A stretch of 64,000 nt of DNA, taken from Hyphomonas sp. Mor2. Its GTDB lineage: Bacteria; Pseudomonadota; Alphaproteobacteria; Caulobacterales; Hyphomonadaceae. Made by a program: the position numbers and the translations under genes. Shown piece after piece: positions 41,791 through 50,600 of this stretch. The stretch lies in NCBI RefSeq assembly GCF_001854405.1, contig NZ_CP017718.1:1736001-1800000 (forward strand), read 5' to 3'. The number at the start of each line of letters is the position of its first letter. Positions within the stretch are counted from its first letter, which is position 1. Under the pieces are notes generated by a model. It had not been told where the DNA came from. It made no database searches and worked only from the letters and a program-made list of their open reading frames with translations.

Positions 41791-43272
41791 ATGATACAGA
41801 GATTTTCCGATTTCGAGCTGGACCGGAATTGCCGCGAATTGCGGCAATCCGGCATGATGGTGCCAGTTGAACCGCAAGTCTTCGATCTGCTGCACCTGCT
41901 CATCGAACATAATGACCGCGTGGTGTCGAAAGACGAAATCATCGAACAGGTCTGGAATGGTCGGATCGTTTCAGAGTCCGCCATCTCGAGCCGGGTCAAG
42001 GATGCGCGCAAGGCGCTCGGCGACGATGGCCGACGGCAGGCCTTTATCAAGACTGTGCATGGGATCGGATTTCGCTTTGTCGGCGAGCTCGCCGCCAATG
42101 CGGAGGCCGCGGAGTCGCAGTTTCTCGAACCTGACAATCGGCCCGGCCTGGTGGTTCGCGATCAGCATCCGCAGACATCGATCATGATCCTGCCGTTTCG
42201 CAGCCTGGACACCAATCCGGACGGGCTCATTCTGTGCGATGCCATCCACGAGGACCTGACCAGTCACCTCGCCCGTATGCCGGGCTTCGAAGTCATTTCC
42301 CGCCTCGGGGCTTTGAAACAGCCATCGAGCCCGGAGAATCCCGAATTGCTGGGCCAGAATGTCGGCGTTGGCTACGTCATCGCAGGGTCGGTAAGACCCT
42401 CAGGTGACATGCTGCGGATCTCGGCGAGAATCATCGACAGCGCATCCGGATTGGTGATCGGCGCATTGACCTTTGATCGACCCCGTTCCGAACTGCTCGA
42501 TTTGCAAAACCTGTTGATTTTCGAGATCGCCAATGCCCTCGGCTCGGAAATCGATCTGGCCGAGGTGCGTCGACTCGAGCAGGACGCCGCGACCGATCCG
42601 AGCGCCTATTTCCATTTCAAGCAGTCTCATATCCTGATGGAGCGCCGCGGATGGAACCGATCCACCATGTCCCGGGTGATTGGCCACCTGGAGACCGCCC
42701 GCAAAATCGATCCGGATTTTGCGCCTGCGATCAGCATGCAAGCCCTGGTCAAGGGCCTGGTTGCGCCCTGGGGCCTGCTCGACAAATCGCCCGAAGAAGT
42801 CAAGCCCGAGGTCATGGATCTCGCCGCAGAAGGGCTGGAAAAAGACCCACATCGCTCTTCCGTTCTGGGATGGTCAGGGTGTGCGTATAGTGACATTGGC
42901 GAACCCGCGGTCGGCAAGCCGCATCTCGAGCGCGCCCTGGAGCTCGATCCCTCCAATGCCCAGGCCCTGGCGGCGCTGGCCTGGTCTCACACGCAACTTG
43001 GAGAGCCTGATCTCGGCCTGCCCCTCATCGACAAGGCGATACGGATCACACCAAACTATCCCGGCCACGCAATCTGGCTCTTCCTCAGATCCATTGTTTG
43101 CATGGCCCAGGGCGATGATGTCGGCGCCCGCGACGCCTGCGAGACATCCATTCGCCTCGACCCCAAACTGGCCCTGCCCTACACAACGCTTGCGCAGCTC
43201 GAAATGAAGGCCGGCAACCGCGCACAAGCTCGCGCGTATCAGGACACCGCGGATACGCTCATATCAGCTTGA
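41791..43272 (+). CDS. Winged-helix regulator with TolB/FlgO-like and TPR domains
   Basis: This 493-residue cytoplasmic protein has three parts. Residues 1-95 are an OmpR/CadC-type winged helix, strongly similar to the regulator at 40226 (both contain EPQVF, VVSKDE/VISKDE and SSRxKxARKALGDDG). Residues about 130-260 resemble the domain seen in CadC-like and adenylate-cyclase-like proteins (IMILPFRSLDTNPDG, VIAGSVRPSGDMLRISARIID). Residues about 290-490 are TPR-like repeats. I choose the ATG at 41791 because an in-frame ATG at 41761 lies inside a terminator hairpin and the winged-helix homology begins after 41791. A TATAAG lies 10 bases upstream, so the message may have almost no leader. Targets are unknown. 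Confidence 0.88.
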   Translation: MIQRFSDFELDRNCRELRQSGMMVPVEPQVFDLLHLLIEHNDRVVSKDEIIEQVWNGRIVSESAISSRVKDARKALGDDGRRQAFIKTVHGIGFRFVGELAANAEAAESQFLEPDNRPGLVVRDQHPQTSIMILPFRSLDTNPDGLILCDAIHEDLTSHLARMPGFEVISRLGALKQPSSPENPELLGQNVGVGYVIAGSVRPSGDMLRISARIIDSASGLVIGALTFDRPRSELLDLQNLLIFEIANALGSEIDLAEVRRLEQDAATDPSAYFHFKQSHILMERRGWNRSTMSRVIGHLETARKIDPDFAPAISMQALVKGLVAPWGLLDKSPEEVKPEVMDLAAEGLEKDPHRSSVLGWSGCAYSDIGEPAVGKPHLERALELDPSNAQALAALAWSHTQLGEPDLGLPLIDKAIRITPNYPGHAIWLFLRSIVCMAQGDDVGARDACETSIRLDPKLALPYTTLAQLEMKAGNRAQARAYQDTADTLISA

Positions 43273-43347
43273 GTCATCGGCTTCCGTTCAAGATGAAGCG
43301 CCACAACTAGAAATAGTAAATTAACCAAAGCCGCGCATATCCAAGCG

Positions 43348-44637
43348 ATGATTATGCGATCGTCCGTCCTTGGAATCTTGCTGCTGAGCGCTTCGACCCT
43401 GCAGGTTTCGGCGCAAACCGTCGAGGATGCGATTCAGGCCGCCCTGCGCCACAGTCCACAGATCACCATCGGTGAAGCCGATACCGATGCCGCTGCAGCC
43501 AATCAGTTCGGCGCCCTCGGTGAGTTTCTGCCCTCCGTATCCGCCACGATCAGTGCCGGTGAAGAACGTTGGCGCAGCGATGAGCTTGAGCGCCTTCGCG
43601 CCGAAGATGGCATGACTTACTCGCTGGAATTCTCGCAGCCGGTCTTTCAAGGCGGGTCTGCCTATTACGGCCTCAAAGATGCGCGCGCCTCGACCCAGGC
43701 GCAACGCTTGCTTGAACGTGAGAACCGACAAGTCGTGGCGCAAGTCGCGGCGACCGCACATGCTGCGCTGATCCTCAATCGGGAGATTGTCGGCCATCGC
43801 ACCCAGAGCCTCGACCTCTTGCTGCAACAAGTCACGATCACGGATCGTCGGCGCGAAGCAGGGGCAGAAAGTCTGATCGCGGTTTCTCAGGCGCGCTCGC
43901 GCATGGAGCAGGAACGCGCTGAACTGGTTCGCGCCGAAGCCGGTCTGGCGGTGGCTGAAGCCAATTACCTCAGACAGACCGGTGAAGTGCCGGGCGCGGT
44001 CATGGTTCCGGATACCCAGCGTATGGGCGACGAGATGATCAGCGCAGCCGATGCCATCGCACAGGCGCTGCAGACCAATCCAGGTTTACTGGCGCGGGAT
44101 GACTTCGTTTCCGCCGCGCGCCATGGCCGGAACTCTGCGCGCGGCAAACTGGGCCCGACCCTGTCGCTGGACGGGCAGTACAATGCCTATGATCTTGCCT
44201 CTTCTGCGGCCACGCCCGGTGTGCGACAGGAAGCCAATGAGTTTCAACTGGTCGCCCGTCTGCGTATCCCGATCTTCCAACAAGGTCAGAACTATTCCGG
44301 TCTGAAGTCAGCGAGTGCCCGCCTGGAACGCGAGAACGCGGCGCGCCGCGATGCGAGGCTGGCGGTCGAGGAAGCCGTAACCGCCAACTGGAACACCTTG
44401 CAATCGGCTGCGGAAGCGATCGCCGCCGCCGAGTCCGCCGTCGAGGCCAGCGAGATTGTCGTCGAAGGCCAGCAAGCCGAGTACAGCGCCGGGCGCATTG
44501 GCATTCAGGATGTCCTCGACGGACAACGCGACCTGGTCTTTGCGCGCATCACCCTGTCGCAGGCAGAATTTGACTATCGTCAGGCCCGATACGGCCTGCT
44601 TGCCCTGGTCGATCGTCTGGCGCCGCCGGAAGGCTAG
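43348..44637 (+). CDS. TolC-family outer-membrane channel, probably for type I secretion
   Basis: This 429-residue protein has a Sec signal (MIMRSSVLGILLLSASTLQVSA, cleavage before QTVEDA) and two OEP repeats with long helical hairpins. TVEDAIQAALRHSPQI at the mature N-terminus is typical of T1SS TolC proteins, and EYSAGRIGIQDVLDGQRDLV lies near the end. No lipobox is present, unlike the RND channels at 29401 and 30944. It converges with the giant adhesin gene, and the two share a CTAG at their stop codons. With the ABC and HlyD genes at 53377-58666 it completes a secretion path. Confidence 0.92.
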   Translation: MIMRSSVLGILLLSASTLQVSAQTVEDAIQAALRHSPQITIGEADTDAAAANQFGALGEFLPSVSATISAGEERWRSDELERLRAEDGMTYSLEFSQPVFQGGSAYYGLKDARASTQAQRLLERENRQVVAQVAATAHAALILNREIVGHRTQSLDLLLQQVTITDRRREAGAESLIAVSQARSRMEQERAELVRAEAGLAVAEANYLRQTGEVPGAVMVPDTQRMGDEMISAADAIAQALQTNPGLLARDDFVSAARHGRNSARGKLGPTLSLDGQYNAYDLASSAATPGVRQEANEFQLVARLRIPIFQQGQNYSGLKSASARLERENAARRDARLAVEEAVTANWNTLQSAAEAIAAAESAVEASEIVVEGQQAEYSAGRIGIQDVLDGQRDLVFARITLSQAEFDYRQARYGLLALVDRLAPPEG

Positions 44638-47600
44638 AAGCCAATCTGCTCCACATTGGAGAAGTCAATCGTCTCGCCATTGTCGAGCGTGATGACCCCT
44701 GCCGCATCGTCGGAGAGCTCGATGGAGTCGGCGTCTTCGCTGACAATCTCACCTTCGGTCAGCGTGATGGTCCAGTCTTCGCCGTAAACCGCGTCAGCCG
44801 CGAGTGCATCGGAGAGATCGATCGTGTCAGTCCACCCTGCCCCGCCATCAAACGTATCGGACCCGCCATCTTGGCCATAGATGAAGAGATCATTGCCCTC
44901 TCCACCAGCGAAAGTGTCGTCGCCCGCGCCGCCAGTCATCACGTCATTACCGTCGCCGCCGGTCACCGAGGCTTCGGCCTTGCCGCTTTCCGTATAGGTC
45001 TCGCCGCCGTCGCCGAGCTCCAGGTCTTCGGCGAGGTCGAGCACGTCGATTGAAATCGTTTCCGACGTTTCCAGACCGCCTGTATCGGTGGCGGTGACGG
45101 TCACATCGACAGAGGACTCGGTCTCGTAATCAAGACTGACGCCATCTTTCAGACGAAGCTGGCCATCGACGACCTCGAACCGATCGTCCGAGACCGAATA
45201 GGTCACGACATCACCCGCATCGGGATCGTAGGATGACAGCGTCGCGACCACCGCTCCGGCATCATTCTCGACCACGGTCAGCGGCACTTCGACCAGAGAA
45301 ATATTGTCCAGATGCGCGCCCAGGCTATCGCTTTCACCCGCCGCTTCGCGGAATTCAAGGACGTCGCCTGCGCCTGTGCCTGTCACCTCAAAACTGACCT
45401 CTTCCCAATTCGTGGAGGCCGGATCAAAGGCCCCGACCAGTTCGCCGTTCCAATAGACTTCAATCGTATCGGTCGTGTTCGATCCGCGCGCGCGCATGTC
45501 AAAAGAGACGGTATAGGTCTGACCAGCTTCGGTGTTGACGGTCTGAGAGATCGCGTCAGCCGCATTGGTGTAATCCAGCTCGAGGAATTGATTGCCCTCG
45601 GACGCCGCGACGCCACCAAGATTATCCCAAACCTCGATGCCGTTGGCGGAGTCCCAGTTGCCACTGGCATCTTCGCTGAAGCCGCGCCAGCCGCCGGACC
45701 TGACATCCTGCTCCTCAAAGCTGCCGCCTGTGATCAGGTTTTCAGAATTCGGTGTGATCTCGAGCATGGTCGGGGCTTCGTTCTGGTCGACGACTTCGAT
45801 CGTGAACGTCTCCGTCGAAGACAAGCCCCCACTGTCTGTCGCGGTCACCGCCACATCAAGGCTGCTCGCAGCTTCATGGTCCAGGCTCACGCCTTCAGCC
45901 AGACGCAAGACGCCATCGACCACTTCGAACCGGTCATCAGAAACGGAATAGGACACGACATCGCCAGCATCCGGATCGCTCGATGTGAGAGTCCCGATCA
46001 CAGCTCCTGGTGTGTTTTCCAGAACCGCTGGTGCACCCGACTCCGCGACCTGGGTGATGTCAGCCCCGTTTTCTAGGACGAGATCATTGTTCCCGGCCGA
46101 GTCAGACACGACGCCGTCCGTGGCGCTGTTCATCTGCCAATGCGTGACGAGGCCATCCTGCGTTGTCTGCCCCGCTGCATTGTTCTCAATGTCGCCTGGC
46201 GACAGTGCTTCATCATAGATCCGCACCTCGGCAATCTCGCCTTCAAAGATCTGCCGGGAATCATATCCGCCACCAATGCTGTCCTGCTCCTGGCCGAGCG
46301 AGACCGTGCCGTCGGATGGCAGGTCTGAGACACTGACCGTTCGCGAGTACGCCTCGTCACCATCGACATAGACGATCAGCTCACCTGACTCCTGATCCCA
46401 GGTGAAAGAGACCGTGTGCTCCTCGCCATCGAAAAGATCAGCGTTCGAGATATTCGTTCGGAATTGCTGTCCGCCCAGGAAGACGCTGAGATTGCCGGAG
46501 CCGGTTTCGGCCCATAGCAGGACGTCATTCCCCCAATTGCCACCCCCGGCATAGGAAAAGAGCGGTGCGCCGCTGCCCGCCGGCATCGCGTCTGCGGTAA
46601 ATGTCACTTCAACCGTAATCGCGTCGGTCGGGAAGTCCGTCATGTTGGCCGAGACAGCATTGTCATCGGTTCCGCCATCCTGGTTCAGGCTCAAGACGCC
46701 GCCAACAGGAGTCAGAACGATGTCACCTGGGGCTTCATTCACATCGGTAACGTCGATGGTGAACGTCTCGGTCGTGCTGAGCCCTGCGCCATCCGTCGCC
46801 GTGACGGTGACATCCAGGCTGTCGACCTCTTCGTGATTGAGGCTCACGCCATCCGCGAGTTGCAGCTGACCATCGACGACCTCAAAGCGCGCGTCCGAGA
46901 CGGTATATGTGATCGCATCGCCGGCATCGGGATCGACCGTGGTCAGGGTTCCGACAGTTGCGCCGGTCTCATTCTCGGCAACAGTTGTATTGTCGAGGGC
47001 CAGATTGCTCGGCGCTTCGTTCACATCCGTGACGCTGATCGTAAACGTCTCCTCCGTGGAGAGGCCATTCTCGTCTGTCGCAGTGACCGTGAGATCGATT
47101 GTTTCTTCCGCTTCATGGTCGAGGCTCACACCGTCGACCAAACGCACTTCGCCATTGACGACTTCAAACCGGTCATCCGAGAGGGAATAGGTCAGAGAGT
47201 CGCCGTCGTCCGGATCAATGGCGCTGAGTGTTCCAACCACAGCGCCCGCATCATTCTCGGCCACGGCCTGTGAACTGAGCGTCAAATCCATCGGCGCTTC
47301 GTTCAGGTCAGCCACATTGATCGTAAACGTCTGCTCGCTGCTCAGACCGCCCGCATCGGTGGCGGTGATGGTAATCTCGACGGTCTCGGCGACTTCGTGA
47401 TCGAGGCTCACCCCGTCAACAAGTTGCAACTGGCCATCCACCACTTCGAAGCGATTGTCCGAAACCGCGTAGCTGAGAGTGTCCCCCGCATCCGGGTCAG
47501 TCGCAGACACAGATCCGATCACGGCGGCACTTGCGTTCTCGTCGACCGTGTTGCCATCAAGTGTGACCTCGCCTGGCGCTTCATTGAGGTCATTCACGTT

Positions 47601-50600
47601 GAGGGTGATGATCTCTTCATAGCTTTCGCCAGCAGCATCGGTGACCTGCACGGTCAAATCATAGCTGTCGCGGGTTTCGAAATCCAGGTCAGGCGCGATG
47701 TCGCGGAAGTCCATATCGATGCCTGCCACTTCGGCACTCGAGAGGGCATCATTGAACACCGCGAACTCGCCAATACTGCCTTCGAAATAGTAACCTTCAT
47801 TGGCCGAGCTTGAACCGTCATGGAAGACCGTGTGCTGGGCGATGCCGCCAAGTCCGATATTGCCACTATGCGCAGCCATGGCATCGCCAACCTCAACCGA
47901 GCCGACATTCTCGCCATTCACATAGGCGGTGTACGTGTTGCTGGCCCCGTCAAATACCGTGACGATGCTATAGGACTCACCCGGCTCGACATCGATCGAG
48001 ATGGCTTCGAAACTCCAGCCATTGCTGTCGCTCCAGGCGCCCATATAGAGCTGACCACCATCAATGTAGAAATTGAATCCATTGACCGTGCCGCCTTCTT
48101 CGAAGATGACCTGACGACTGTCGACGTCGTCGCCGGTGCGAATGGTGAGCGCGAAGGAGCGCTCTGTCTGGCTCGACAGATTGAGCGTGCGGTCATCGGA
48201 AATGTCGAGGCGATCATTGACCCCGTCAAACTCCAGGCCAGGGCCGCCGAACGGCCCATCATCGGTCAGGCCAGGACGCTCATCGGCATCCGTTTGCTGG
48301 ATCGTGTTGCCCTCTCCGGACAGGTCCTGAATGCTGCGCACGCCGCTATCTTCAGTGATGCTGTCAGCGTCCGAGGCGTCTATTCGCAACACACTATCGT
48401 CCGGTATTCCCGGCGCGACCAGGCTGATCTCGCCTGTATTCGGATCGATTGAGAATGGGCCGCCATCGCCATCAACCAGATGGAATGTGTGCGTATCGCC
48501 GGCATCCGGATCCGACACGCTAAGCGTCCCGACCACACCCTCCGTGGTGTTTTCGTCAATCGTGTTATTGTCAATGCTCAGGTCGGTCGGCGCTTCGTTC
48601 AGGTCATTGACGTTGACCGTGAACGTCTCCGACGTGGACAGTCCGCCAATATCCGTGGCGGTGACCGTGACATCGATCGTGCTCGCCTCTTCATGGTCAA
48701 GCGTCACGCCATCAGCGAGGCGAAGCTCGCCATCAACGACTTCGAAGCGATCATCAGAAACGGTGTAGGTGATTGAGTCACCGGCATCAGGATCCGAGAC
48801 CGACAGCGTGCCGACAACCGCACTTTCGGTATTCTCGTCGAGACCATTCTCAGTGAAGACATCTGAGAGCGTGGAGTCGGAGAAAATCTGCAGCCCCGGC
48901 TCGGCAATCTCTCCCAGGAAATCTCCGCCAGTGTTACCTTGTGACGAGTTCCCGCCGACGCGGCCAACGCCCATCTGATTGCCACCTGTATAGTCCCGGT
49001 CGGTCCAATCGGTCATGGACGCGACAAGGGAATTGTCGGCATTCATCTGATCGAGCGGCAATTCATCGGACAACAGAACCCGAATGGTGTTGCTGTCCTT
49101 ATCAAGCTCGAGCGCGAAATTGTACGCGGTGTCGCCATTGATCGGAACGCTGAGCTCCAGATCGTTACCCTCCCCGGCATAGATGAGCAGCATGCCATCT
49201 TCGATCACGACATTGGTGCCGTAAAGACTGCCGCCGGTTTCGAACAGGGTCTGGGTCGAGCTGACATCATCAGCGGTGGTGAAGGACATGGTGAAGACAA
49301 TTGCATCGGTCTCCAGGCCAAGCCGTTCGACACTGTTGCCGACATGCCCGTCACTCGCGGAGAAGTCAGCTTCCGCAACCCCTGTCTCACGCGTAAGAGT
49401 CAGGTTGAACGGCGCCTCGTTCACGTCTTCGACGCTGATCGTGAAGATTTCGGAGATGCTCGCGCCCTCACTGTCGGTCGCAGTGACGGTGACATCGATG
49501 CTGTCCGTTTCCTCGTGGTTCAGGCTGATGCCTTCGGCGAGTTGCAGCCGACCCTCAACGACTTCAAAACGATCGTCGGAGACGGTGTAAGTGACGCTGT
49601 CGCCAGCGTCCGGGTCGAAGGATGAAAGCGTGCCGATAACCGCGCCGGCATCATTTTCGGCGACCGAAGAATTATCCAGTGCCAGATCACTCGGGCCTTC
49701 ATTCACATCGAGGACGTCGATTGTGAACGTCTCTGTCGTGCTCAAGCCGCCGGTATCGGTGGCCGTCACAGTCAGTTCGATGGACGCCGCTTCTTCATGA
49801 TCCAGACTAACGCCATCGACAAGACGCACGTGCCCATCAACGACCTCAAAGCGATCATCGGAGACCGTATAGGTGACGCTGTCACCATCATCAGGATCAT
49901 AGGCAGAAAGGGTGCCGACGACTGCGCCGGTCTCATTTTCCGCGACCGTCGCTCCGTCGAGCGCGAGATCGCTCGGCCCCTCATTCACATCCAGGATGTC
50001 GATCGTGAACGTTTCAGTCGTGCTCAAGCCGCCGCTATCCGTGGCGGTGATGGTCAGCTCTATCGATGCGGCCTCTTCATGATCGAGGCTGACGCCATCG
50101 ACAAGTCGCACTTGCCCATCAACGACCTCGAAGCGGTCATCGGAGACGTTGTACGTAACCGTATCGCCGTCATCCGGATCGAAGGATGACAGCGTGCCGA
50201 TGACGGCGCCTGCATCATTCTCGGAGACAGACGTCCCATCCAATGCCAGATCACGCGGGCCTTCATTCACATCGAGGACGTCGATTGTGAACGTCTCTGT
50301 CGTGCTCAAGCCGCCGGTATCGGTGGCCGTCACCGTGAGCTCAATTGTGGCGGCTTCCTCATGATCCAGGCTGACCCCATCGATGAGACGAACCTGTCCA
50401 TCGACCACCTCAAAGCGATCATCTGAAAGCGTGTAAGTTATAGAGTCACCATCGTCAGGATCAAAGGAAGTCAGCGTGCCGACAACGACGCCTGCATCAT
50501 TCTCAGAAACAGACGTCCCATCCAACGACAGATCACGCGGGCCTTCATTCACATCGAGGACGTCGATCGTGAATGTTTCGGTCGTGCTCAAGCCGCCACT

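Noticed and set aside
45312-48452. Several plus-strand frames of 100-254 codons inside the adhesin
   Set aside because: They are periodic antisense shadows of the repeats and recur with the repeat unit; none has a ribosome site.
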